From an uncultured Bacteroidota bacterium (lineage in GTDB: Bacteria > Bacteroidota > Bacteroidia > B-17B0 > Aurantibacillaceae), in assembly GCA_903923915.1 (NCBI GenBank), contig CAIXZI010000400.1, positions 1-11,899 of the forward strand: a DNA stretch of 11,899 nt. The letters run 5' to 3'. The translations under genes and the position numbers were made by a program. The notes beneath the pieces are model-generated. The model did not search any database and had not been told where the DNA came from. It worked only from the letters and a program-made list of their open reading frames with translations. Every line of letters begins with the position of its first letter. Positions within the stretch are counted from its first letter, which is position 1. Positions 1 through 6,154 of this stretch are shown here, in pieces.

Positions 1-363
1 GTAACCTATAAAAACATAATCCAATTCATGTTCTATTAAATTGTTTTCTAGTTGAGCCTTATAAATAAAATTAAACTGATACGTTAAATCGCAAGTCATC
101 CCCATTTCTTCTTGCAATCTTCTTTTAGCAGCTGCTTCTGTTTTTTCGTTTTGACGTGGATGGCTGCAACAAGTGTTAGTCCATAATCCTGCCGAATGGT
201 ACTTATTGCTTGCGCGTTTTTGCAACAATAATTGCTTTTTACTGTTAAAAACAAACACAGATAAAGCTCTATGCAATGTACCTTCTAGATGCGCCTGCAT
301 TTTCTCCATTAAACCTAACTCATGGTCTTGTTCGTCAACTACTATCACAAACTCTTTGGGCAT
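1..363 (-). CDS. idi: Isopentenyl-diphosphate delta-isomerase type I, 3' end cut by window edge
   Basis: Interconverts isopentenyl and dimethylallyl diphosphate in the cytoplasm, balancing the C5 precursors of carotenoids. The first 121 residues are visible; the frame is open to the left edge with no stop, so the C-terminal part lies outside. Nudix-fold isomerase residues are recognisable: His31 in the TLHRALS stretch, the catalytic-cysteine segment WTNTCCSHP (Cys66 aligns with the active-site Cys of E. coli Idi, HP following), a Nudix-like RRLQEEMG at 81-88, and EHE at 111-113, matching the metal and catalytic glutamates of the ENE motif. The ATG overlaps the stop of the preceding gene by one base (TAATG), which indicates translational coupling. 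It is the last visible gene of the crtI-crtB operon. The identification is firm; only the missing end is unknown. Confidence 0.95.
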   Translation of the reverse strand, partial: MPKEFVIVVDEQDHELGLMEKMQAHLEGTLHRALSVFVFNSKKQLLLQKRASNKYHSAGLWTNTCCSHPRQNEKTEAAAKRRLQEEMGMTCDLTYQFNFIYKAQLENNLIEHELDYVFIGY

Positions 364-881
364 TACAACTTTTTTAGGTTTTCCTTTTCTGCCAGGCTAC
401 ACGCATCACACTGCAACAAATAGTTTTTTATTTGGTTATACAAATCAACGTCTTTATTTGCATTAGAAAAATTATCTTTTAGATAATTTAGTAAGAATTT
501 TTTATCCTCGCTTATTTTGCTTGAATACCCTAATAAAATTGGCACATTGGTTTGTGTAATAAATCTAAAGTAAACCAATTCTGTGTTTTTTAAATCCTGA
601 TTAATAGCCGTTTCTAATAATTTTTTTCCTTCATTAAAATGGTTGTACTTTGAAAACAAGTTTGAAGTATGATTACACAACATAAATTCAGACATAGCCT
701 TAAAACCAACTAATATAGGTTCTCCAGATTGTTTAAAATTTTTTGTTTGTTCGTAAAATAACTGAGCTGTTTTCTGGTTTTTTGAGGATTCGTTTAGGAG
801 CTTTCGCAACAATTTAATATCTGTTATTGCATGACTTAGCGTAAAAAAAAAACAAAAGCAAAAAGTAAAAAAAATCTTCAT
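363..881 (-). CDS. Secreted protein of unknown function embedded in the carotenoid operon
   Basis: A 172-residue protein with a hydrophobic, Phe-rich signal peptide (about residues 1-18, probable cleavage after SHA), so it should be exported to the periplasm. The rest is soluble and helical-looking, with a central block GEPILVGFKA ... FNEGKKLLETAI ... TNVPILLGY that I recognise from a family recurring next to crtB in Bacteroidota. I know of no assigned function. Three cysteines remain after cleavage: Cys69 and a CDAC pair at 158-161 near the C terminus, which could be redox-active or metal-binding (inference). Its ATG overlaps the crtB stop by 4 nt (ATGA) and its stop overlaps the idi start by 1 nt, so it is translated as part of the pathway block. 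Structurally it could be a TPR-like helical scaffold; no enzyme motif is visible. Confidence 0.85.
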   Translation of the reverse strand: MKIFFTFCFCFFFTLSHAITDIKLLRKLLNESSKNQKTAQLFYEQTKNFKQSGEPILVGFKAMSEFMLCNHTSNLFSKYNHFNEGKKLLETAINQDLKNTELVYFRFITQTNVPILLGYSSKISEDKKFLLNYLKDNFSNANKDVDLYNQIKNYLLQCDACSLAEKENLKKL

Positions 882-1714
882 AACAATCTAAAACTATGTT
901 TAAAGTATGAACTTGCCAAAAGGCTTAATTTATGATAATTAGAAATGCGTACACGTTCTGCCATAATGCGACAAGAAGGAACTCCCTTAATTTTTTTAAA
1001 CAAGCTGTAATAATAGACATAAGCTACATAAACGCCAAATTTAGATGTTTTTGGTAATTGTTTAATTCCCTCCAATGCTTCAGCAAAATCTTGTTCTATT
1101 TCTTGTTCTATTTCCAATTTCTCTTTTTGTGTAAAGCTATTCATATCCACATTCGGAAAATAAATTCTTCCTAATGTTTTATAATCTTCGTTCAAATCTC
1201 GTAAAAAGTTTATTTTTTGGAAAGCAGCTCCCAGCTTCATGGCTGAAGGTTTTAAATATTGATAATTTTCTTCGCTTCCGTTGGTAAAAACTCGTAAGCA
1301 CATTAAACCAACCACTTCAGCAGACCCTAAAATATACTGGCTATAGGAGTGTTCTGAGTGCTCATTTTTATTAAGGTCCATCTCCATGCTATTCAAAAAA
1401 CAATCAATCAATTCGCGCTCAATATTATATTTATTTACAACTTGCTGAAAACTATTTAAGATAGGATTTAAACTTATTTTTCGTTCAATAGCTTTGTCGG
1501 TTTCTTGCTTAAATTCATTCAGCAAAACAGCTTTATCGTATTCGTGAAAGGAATCTACAATTTCATCCGCAAAACGCACAAAGCCATAAATACCGTAAAT
1601 AGGTTCGTGTATTTCTTTGTTTAAACAATAAATACCCAATGAAAAGCTGGTGCTGTAGGCTCGCGTAGTTAATTTACTGGCAGCCATAGATACTTTATCA
1701 AACAGTTGCTTCAT
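878..1714 (-). CDS. crtB: Phytoene synthase
   Basis: Condenses two geranylgeranyl diphosphates head to head into 15-cis-phytoene, the first committed step of C40 carotenoid synthesis. The 278-residue length is usual for bacterial CrtB. Both Asp-rich, Mg-diphosphate-binding motifs are present: DEIVD at 50-54 (after GFVRFA) and DLNED at 173-177 inside LRDLNEDYKTLGRIYFP, plus the family segment LGSAEVVGLMCLRVF at about 129-143 and an N-terminal AYSTSFSLG. These separate it from squalene synthases and make the family call secure. The start lies inside crtI (17-nt overlap) and the stop overlaps the next gene by ATGA. No promoter of its own is visible, so expression should follow crtI. The prenyl donor synthase (crtE) is not in the window. 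Confidence 0.97.
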   Translation of the reverse strand: MKQLFDKVSMAASKLTTRAYSTSFSLGIYCLNKEIHEPIYGIYGFVRFADEIVDSFHEYDKAVLLNEFKQETDKAIERKISLNPILNSFQQVVNKYNIERELIDCFLNSMEMDLNKNEHSEHSYSQYILGSAEVVGLMCLRVFTNGSEENYQYLKPSAMKLGAAFQKINFLRDLNEDYKTLGRIYFPNVDMNSFTQKEKLEIEQEIEQDFAEALEGIKQLPKTSKFGVYVAYVYYYSLFKKIKGVPSCRIMAERVRISNYHKLSLLASSYFKHSFRLL

Positions 1715-3191
1715 GTTGTATTGATTTTAAATATTTTGAAGCCTGATTAGCTGATATTTGACCCGATATTAATGCCGGCGGAACACCCGGACCAGGCACT
1801 GTTAATTGACCCGTGTAAAATAAATTTTTTACTTTTTTATTTTTGATAGATGGTTTTAAAACAGCTGTTTGCCTTAATGTATTAGCCAAACCATAGGCGT
1901 TACCTTTGTAGGCATTATAATCTTGCACAAAATCAGTAAGGCAATAACTTTTTTTATAGATAATATTTTCTGAAAAAGTGTCGCCACATTTCTTTTCCAT
2001 TCTTTTAATTAACACATCAAAATAGCGTTGGCGTATTTCTTCGGTATCTATTAATCCGGGTGCAACAGGTACCAGAATAAATAAATTTTCCATTCCCTCA
2101 GGAGCCACCTCGGGGTCGGTTTTAGAAGGGCAACACACGTAAAACAATGGGTTAGAAGGCCATTGAGGGTTTTCGTAAATTTCTTTCGAATGAATTTCAA
2201 AATCAGTATCAAAAAACAAATTGTGGTGTATTAGTTTTTTAATCTTCTTATTTACGCCTACAAAAAATATAAGACAAGAGGGTGCAAATGTTTTTTCGCT
2301 CCAATATTTCTCTGTGTAATTTCTGTTTTCTTTGTTTAATAATTTCTGCTCTACGTGATGGTAATCGGCAGATGCAATAACTGCGTCAGATTTAAAAATG
2401 CCTTGTGCGGTTGTTATAGAGCCAGCTCTTTTATCAGACACGTTTATTTTACTCACATCGCAATTAGCTAAAAAACTAACACCTAAAGAAGAAGCCATTT
2501 GCTGCATGCCACTTACCACTTTATACATGCCGCCCATTGGGTAATACGTGCCCATAGACAGGGCTGCATAATTCATTAAACTATAAAGTGCAGGAATGTT
2601 TTGTGGCATAGCGCCCAAAAACAAAACCGGAAATTCCATTAAAGCAACCAGGCGTTCGTCTTTAAAAAAACTTCGCACGTAGCTTCTTACCGATGTAAAT
2701 ATGTGCGATTTGGCAACACCACTCAAAACCTCGTAGTTAGCATATTCCATCCAAGAAAGAGCCGGCTTGTAAACCAGTTGCTGCATGCCCATCTTGTATT
2801 TAAACTCTCCTTCTGATAAAAACTTTTTAAGCTTATCTGCACTTCCTTTTTCAATGCTTTCAAAAACCTGATACAGTTCTTCTATATTTGCAGGCACCTT
2901 AAGTGTTTCTTGATTTTCAAAAAAAATTTGAAACCCGGGATCAAGTTTTATTAATTTATAATAATCGTTAGCAGATTTCCCAAATTCATTAAAAAATTTC
3001 TCAAACACATCGGGCATCCAATACCAACTTGGGCCCATATCAAATAAAAAACCTTGCTCATAAAAATAGCGCGCGCGCCCACCCAACATGCTGTTTTTTT
3101 CAAACACGGTAACATCATGCCCATCTTTAGCGGCAAAACAAGCGGCTGATAAACCCGAGAACCCACTGCCGATGATAGAAATTTTAGACAT
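1698..3191 (-). CDS. crtI: Phytoene desaturase (bacterial CrtI type)
   Basis: FAD-dependent desaturase that converts phytoene stepwise to neurosporene or lycopene at the membrane. At 497 residues it has typical CrtI length. The N-terminal Rossmann motif GSGFSGLSAA (GxGxxG at 8-13) is followed by Glu31 at the end of the second strand and GGRA at 37-40, then FDMGPSWYWMP. The C terminus has the bacterial phytoene dehydrogenase signature region NLFYTGQLTVPGPGVPPAL followed by SGQISANQ. A related CrtI-fold enzyme (CrtN or CrtD type) cannot be excluded from sequence alone, but the adjacent crtB makes phytoene the likely substrate. The ATG is preceded by a Bacteroidota -7 box and an inverted repeat shared with the regulator upstream. 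It is the first structural gene of the operon. Confidence 0.95.
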   Translation of the reverse strand: MSKISIIGSGFSGLSAACFAAKDGHDVTVFEKNSMLGGRARYFYEQGFLFDMGPSWYWMPDVFEKFFNEFGKSANDYYKLIKLDPGFQIFFENQETLKVPANIEELYQVFESIEKGSADKLKKFLSEGEFKYKMGMQQLVYKPALSWMEYANYEVLSGVAKSHIFTSVRSYVRSFFKDERLVALMEFPVLFLGAMPQNIPALYSLMNYAALSMGTYYPMGGMYKVVSGMQQMASSLGVSFLANCDVSKINVSDKRAGSITTAQGIFKSDAVIASADYHHVEQKLLNKENRNYTEKYWSEKTFAPSCLIFFVGVNKKIKKLIHHNLFFDTDFEIHSKEIYENPQWPSNPLFYVCCPSKTDPEVAPEGMENLFILVPVAPGLIDTEEIRQRYFDVLIKRMEKKCGDTFSENIIYKKSYCLTDFVQDYNAYKGNAYGLANTLRQTAVLKPSIKNKKVKNLFYTGQLTVPGPGVPPALISGQISANQASKYLKSIQHEATV

Positions 3192-3194
3192 TTA

Positions 3195-3230
3195 TTTTGT
3201 TTAACATTTAAGCAAATATATTAAACAAAA
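3195..3230 (-). promoter_or_regulatory. Inverted repeat at the crtI promoter (candidate CarH-like operator)
   Basis: On the plus strand TTTTGTTTAA (3195-3204) and TTAAACAAAA (3221-3230) form a perfect 10-bp inverted repeat with a 16-bp spacer. The spacer contains the predicted crtI -7 box and the likely transcription start, so a protein bound here would block initiation. The same TTTGTTTA half-site recurs in an inverted repeat at the regulator's own promoter (4178-4216). Assigning the regulator as the ligand is inference. AT-rich composition raises the chance of coincidence. Confidence 0.45.
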
Positions 3231-3244
3231 ACAGTTTCGCCAAA
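3213..3244 (-). promoter_or_regulatory. Predicted crtI promoter (Bacteroidota -33/-7 type)
   Basis: Read on the minus strand, TTTG at 3244-3241 is followed after exactly 20 bases by TATATTTG at 3220-3213, a full match to TAnnTTTG with a spacing typical of Bacteroidota primary-sigma promoters. Initiation would fall a few bases further on, leaving a leader of roughly 15-20 nt before the crtI ATG. It lies downstream of the regulator gene, so crtI can be transcribed independently of it. Confidence 0.55.
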
Positions 3245-3300
3245 TAAATTTTAAAGCCATTCTTTGGGTGGTTTTATTTTGTTATGAAAGGTTTTAAAAC

Positions 3301-4179
3301 CTAAAGTAATTTAAGTAAGTCGTTAGGAGAATGAAGCAAGATTATGTTTTTGCTTTGTTTGATGTTATCCTCCAATAAAAAACTACTGCTTACTAATATT
3401 TGACAATTTTTATTGCGTTTTGCCAAGCTTAAAAGGGTTTCTTTAATGGTGGCAGGATTTTGTCGGGCAATAAAAAAAGTAAGCAGGTGAGTTGGGTTAA
3501 CGCTCTTTATACCCTCATCCAAATTTTGAAAAGGAACGTTTTGCCCTAAATAAACAGTTTTGTATCCTTTAGATCGTATTATATAGTCTGATAACAAAAG
3601 GCCGGTTTCGTGCCATTCTTCGGCAGGTAAAAAAAGCAGAAATTTTTTATTTTTTTTTATTGCAGCAGGTAATCCATCAATGGCAGCAACCAGTTTTCTG
3701 CGAATAATATTACTGGCAAAGTGTTCTTGCACAGGCATAGCATTGTTAGAGGTCCACATGAGCCCTGTTTTGCGCAAAAAAGGATAAAACACTTTAAGCA
3801 TCGCATCATACATGCCAAAACGAGTAACAGCAGAAGAAAATGCTTTTTCAAAAACAGGCTCGTCAAAAACAAGCATAGCGGCGATTAAATCATTTATAAA
3901 TCCAACACAAATGGCATCATCTGAAGCGTGTTTTTGTAAGCCCTGAATATGGTTGTTAAGTTGCTTTTGGCTTAATTCTGCTATTTTCGATATTTTAAAT
4001 CCTTCGGCTAAAAGTGTTGATACATTTAATAATTTTTTTGCCTGTTCATCATCGTAATACCTAATGTTAGTAGCTGTACGGTGTGGTTTAATAAGTTTGT
4101 ATCGTTTTTCCCAAATACGAATGGTATGAGCCTTAATACCTGTAAGTCGCTCTAAATCTGATATTTGGTAGGAATTCAA
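3301..4179 (-). CDS. MerR-family regulator with cobalamin-binding domain (CarH/LitR-like)
   Basis: Probable light- and B12-responsive repressor of the adjacent carotenoid genes. Residues 4-70 form a MerR helix-turn-helix (YQISDLERLTGIKAHTIRIW ... NIRYYDDE). About 85-165 fits the helical B12-binding bundle and 178-292 the Rossmann-like B12 domain. Two hallmarks are present: Wx9EH (Trp142, Glu152, His153), which caps the adenosyl group in CarH, and ExHxxG (Glu188, His190, Gly193), which supplies the lower axial His to cobalt. The residue after Trp142 is Thr, where Thermus CarH has its second light-state His ligand. The start is TTG at 4179: the upstream codons are AAA, AAC, GTA, ATA then a stop, there is no early in-frame ATG, and the HTH begins at residue 4. 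The length of 292 is normal for CarH-like proteins. Light sensing and the target are inferred. Confidence 0.9.
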   Translation of the reverse strand: MNSYQISDLERLTGIKAHTIRIWEKRYKLIKPHRTATNIRYYDDEQAKKLLNVSTLLAEGFKISKIAELSQKQLNNHIQGLQKHASDDAICVGFINDLIAAMLVFDEPVFEKAFSSAVTRFGMYDAMLKVFYPFLRKTGLMWTSNNAMPVQEHFASNIIRRKLVAAIDGLPAAIKKNKKFLLFLPAEEWHETGLLLSDYIIRSKGYKTVYLGQNVPFQNLDEGIKSVNPTHLLTFFIARQNPATIKETLLSLAKRNKNCQILVSSSFLLEDNIKQSKNIILLHSPNDLLKLL

Positions 4180-4216
4180 TTTGTTTACTATTTAGTGGTG
4201 CAAAGTTAAACAAATT
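4178..4216 (-). promoter_or_regulatory. Inverted repeat at the regulator's promoter (candidate autoregulatory operator)
   Basis: On the plus strand AATTTGTTTA (4178-4187) and TAAACAAATT (4207-4216) form a perfect 10-bp inverted repeat with a 19-bp spacer. One arm overlaps the first two bases of the TTG start codon; the other overlaps the -7 box. The half-site TTTGTTTA matches that at the crtI promoter. Measured between the common TTGTTTA/TAAACAA cores, the spacers are 18 bp (crtI) and 21 bp (here), so the geometry is similar but not identical. Confidence 0.45.
4201..4208 (-). promoter_or_regulatory. Predicted -7 box of the MerR/CarH-like gene
   Basis: The minus strand reads TAACTTTG, a full match to TAnnTTTG, 21 bases before the TTG start codon. 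No convincing -33 TTG lies at the usual 17-23 base spacing; the expected position is A-rich. The promoter is therefore weaker by consensus than that of crtI. It overlaps one arm of the inverted repeat. Confidence 0.4.
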
Positions 4217-4260
4217 TTTTTTGATGATTTGCGCCTAACTAAAAACAAAATGCAAACCCT

Positions 4261-4809
4261 TTAGTTTAAACTAGGTTCTTGGGCAATATCGGCAAACACT
4301 TTATAGTTGGCACCAAGCCTGGTTACTTGCTCGGGCCATATATCATCGGGGTGTTTGTTTAAAAACTCTGTGGTGTAAGAGTCAAGCAAGCCCCAGGCTT
4401 TATCTTCTAACTCTTCTGCTAGCTGCCCCGCACCCCAACCCGAATATCCGATAAAAAATTTTATTTGAGATGGGTTAAGTTTCCCACTTTTAAGCTTATC
4501 TGTAATTTCTAAAAAACTACCACTCCAATAATAATTATTTTGTATAGGTACGCTATTAGAAATTTCTTTTCCAATGGTATGTACATAAAACAACTGGTTT
4601 TGCGCAATGGGCCCGCCGTAATAAACAGGTATTTTAAAATCTTCCATGCCGGGTAAAACATCTTTTAAATGAAGGTGCATAGGCTTGTTTAAAACAAAAC
4701 CTAAAGAGCCTTGCTCATTGTGCTCGGCAAGCAATACCACGGTTCGCTTAAAATCTCCGTCGTTAAAAAGCGGACGGGCAACTAATATTTGTCCTTGTAA
4801 AATCTGCAT
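4261..4809 (-). CDS. YqgE/AlgH family protein
   Basis: A 182-residue cytoplasmic protein of the UPF0301 (YqgE/AlgH) family, the usual length. Family landmarks are GQILVARPLF at 6-15, GSLGFVLNKP at 34-43, YYGGPI at 63-68 and FIGYSGWGAGQL at 119-130. The biochemical role is unsettled; AlgH was named for an effect on alginate production in Pseudomonas, and no catalytic residues are established. It sits 81 nt upstream of the regulator gene in the same direction, so read-through is possible, though the regulator has its own -7 box. It is divergent from pdxH, with 36 bp between start codons. The family assignment is firm; the function is open. Confidence 0.93.
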   Translation of the reverse strand: MQILQGQILVARPLFNDGDFKRTVVLLAEHNEQGSLGFVLNKPMHLHLKDVLPGMEDFKIPVYYGGPIAQNQLFYVHTIGKEISNSVPIQNNYYWSGSFLEITDKLKSGKLNPSQIKFFIGYSGWGAGQLAEELEDKAWGLLDSYTTEFLNKHPDDIWPEQVTRLGANYKVFADIAQEPSLN

Positions 4810-4826
4810 CTATACTCGTATCTTTG
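4795..4826 (+). promoter_or_regulatory. Predicted pdxH promoter
   Basis: TTG at 4795-4797 and TATCTTTG at 4819-4826 are separated by 21 bases, matching the Bacteroidota TTG/TAnnTTTG architecture. Initiation would give a leader of roughly 10-15 nt before the ATG at 4846. The -33 element lies inside the first codons of algH. Confidence 0.5.
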
Positions 4827-4832
4827 CGTTTA

Positions 4833-4862
4833 CAAAACTACAACAATGAATAATTCGCTCAA
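4833..4862 (-). promoter_or_regulatory. Predicted algH promoter, overlapping the pdxH start region
   Basis: On the minus strand TTG (4862-4860) and TAGTTTTG (4840-4833) are 19 bases apart. The -33 element lies within the first codons of pdxH, and the two opposed -7 boxes are only 6 bp apart. Each start site should therefore fall inside or next to the other promoter. Confidence 0.45.
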
Positions 4863-5496
4863 TGAATATACTAAAAATTTACGACATGATTTTTTAAAAG
4901 CGTCGTTTAATGAAAAAGATGCCAACAACAATCCGTTTAAGCAATTTGAAGAATGGTACGGACAGACCGTAAAAAGCGAGCTTTTTGAACCCAATGCGTT
5001 AACTTTATCTACTGCTAGCAAAAAAGGTAAACCCTCGTCGCGTATTGTTTTTTTGCGAGGGTTTGAAAAACACGGCTTTGTTTTTTTTACTAATTATAAT
5101 AGCCGTAAAGGAGATGAACTAAAAGAAAACCCCTATGCCAGCATTTTGTTTTATTGGCCCGAATTAGAAAGACAGGTTAGAATAGAAGGCCGGGTGGTAA
5201 AAGCGCCCACAGCCGTATCTGATGATTATTTTGCAAAACGCCCACGCAACAATAGAGTTGGTGCATGGGCATCGCCACAAAGTCATGTTATAAATGGCCG
5301 TAAAGAATTAGATTCTTTGGTAAGCGAATTCACCACAAAATTTACAGAAGAAATTCCTCGCCCAAAAAACTGGGGTGGTTATGTTTTACAAGCCAATTAC
5401 TACGAATTTTGGCAAGGTCGTGAGAGCCGCCTGCACGACAGAATTTGCTACACTTTAAAAAGTGGTAAATGGAAAAAAGAACGATTAGCGCCTTAG
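4846..5496 (+). CDS. pdxH: Pyridoxamine 5'-phosphate oxidase
   Basis: FMN-dependent oxidase making pyridoxal 5'-phosphate from pyridoxine or pyridoxamine phosphate in the cytoplasm; last step of B6 synthesis and salvage. At 216 residues it matches family length. FMN and substrate motifs run in order: SSRIVFLRGF (64-73), FFTNYNSRKG (80-89), ERQVRIEG (108-115), RPRNNRVGAWAS (132-143), WGGY (176-179), EFWQG (187-191), RLHDR (195-199), and the family's typical C-terminal RLAP. All are as in E. coli PdxH, so activity is expected. The ATG start follows a good Bacteroidota promoter. It converges on the carbonic anhydrase gene, with 9 nt between stop codons. Confidence 0.97.
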   Translation: MNNSLNEYTKNLRHDFLKASFNEKDANNNPFKQFEEWYGQTVKSELFEPNALTLSTASKKGKPSSRIVFLRGFEKHGFVFFTNYNSRKGDELKENPYASILFYWPELERQVRIEGRVVKAPTAVSDDYFAKRPRNNRVGAWASPQSHVINGRKELDSLVSEFTTKFTEEIPRPKNWGGYVLQANYYEFWQGRESRLHDRICYTLKSGKWKKERLAP

Positions 5497-5531
5497 CCTA
5501 TCCACCTATAACTTATATCGGTAAATAGGCT
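5495..5531. terminator. Possible weak bidirectional terminator between convergent pdxH and carbonic anhydrase genes
   Basis: AGCCTAT (5495-5501) and ATAGGCT (5525-5531) are a perfect 7-bp inverted repeat enclosing 23 bases that include both stop codons' surroundings. The loop is long and there is no T-tract on either side, so this is only a candidate for ending the two convergent transcripts. Confidence 0.2.
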
Positions 5532-6144
5532 CTAAATCTTCTGCCTCATCATATAGTGTGTTTAGCTCTTTTATAAAGCCATTATCCATGCCATACACCC
5601 AGCCATGTACCTGAAGTGTTCTGTTTTGCCAAGCTTTTTGTATTATTTTTGTTTTAGCCAAATTGCGCACTTGCTCAATTACATTAAGTTCGGTTAACCT
5701 ATCGGCTCGTTTATCTGTATCAATAATTGCTTCCAGTTCTTGATGGTGTTTATTATAAACCTCCTTAATATTTCTTAACCAATTATCTACAAAGCCAAAC
5801 GTATCATTACTCATGGCAGCGCGCACACCGCCACAACCATAATGCCCGCAAACTATAATTTGTTTTACATGCAAAATTTCTACCGCATACTCTAATACAC
5901 TTAATAAATTTAAATCAGTGTGTACTACCAAATTGGCAATATTACGGTGTACAAACATTTCTCCTGCCTGTGTGCCGGTAACTTCATTAGCGGGTACGCG
6001 GCTATCGCTACAGCCAATCCAAAGGTATTCGGGTGTTTGACTGATGGCCATTTTTTTAAAGTAATCGGGGTCATCAAATTTTTTTGATAATGCGTATTTA
6101 CGGTTTCCGTCTAATAGACGTTTATAGCTTTCGTTGGTTTCCAT
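5506..6144 (-). CDS. Beta-class carbonic anhydrase
   Basis: Zinc enzyme interconverting CO2 and bicarbonate, predicted cytoplasmic (no signal peptide). The 212-residue chain has the beta-class zinc ligands and dyad: CSDSR at 45-49 (Cys45; Asp47-Arg49 pair) and HYGCGG at 101-106 (His101, Cys104), together with VHRNIAN at 65-71. It resembles the E. coli Can group. The gene starts 10 nt after the SulP transporter stop, so the two are almost certainly co-transcribed. The pairing suggests that bicarbonate carried by the transporter is equilibrated with CO2, or CO2 trapped, for carboxylases and pH balance. No separate promoter is evident. Confidence 0.95.
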   Translation of the reverse strand: METNESYKRLLDGNRKYALSKKFDDPDYFKKMAISQTPEYLWIGCSDSRVPANEVTGTQAGEMFVHRNIANLVVHTDLNLLSVLEYAVEILHVKQIIVCGHYGCGGVRAAMSNDTFGFVDNWLRNIKEVYNKHHQELEAIIDTDKRADRLTELNVIEQVRNLAKTKIIQKAWQNRTLQVHGWVYGMDNGFIKELNTLYDEAEDLEPIYRYKL

Positions 6145-6154
6145 GTTGTTTAAT

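Noticed and set aside
173..466. Plus-strand open frame of 97 codons over the idi start and the end of the small secreted gene.
   Set aside because: It is antisense to idi, whose motifs are clear on the minus strand.
1617..1628. TTGTTTAAACAA palindrome inside crtB, resembling a fused pair of the candidate operator half-sites.
   Set aside because: It lies in coding sequence and is explained by the codons for Cys-Leu-Asn-Lys on the minus strand. It is a reminder that the half-site arises easily in this genome.
2951..3166. Minus-strand frame of 71 codons within crtI.
   Set aside because: It lies in an alternative frame entirely inside crtI and shows no domain.
3289..3302. 14-bp perfect palindrome AGGTTTTAAAACCT overlapping the regulator's stop codon, considered as a terminator or operator.
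   Set aside because: It has no loop and only A/T in the core, cannot form a stable terminator hairpin, and has no relation to the promoter elements nearby.
4830..5021. Minus-strand frame of 63 codons opposite the pdxH start.
   Set aside because: It overlaps the conserved pdxH N terminus and the divergent promoters; no support as a gene.
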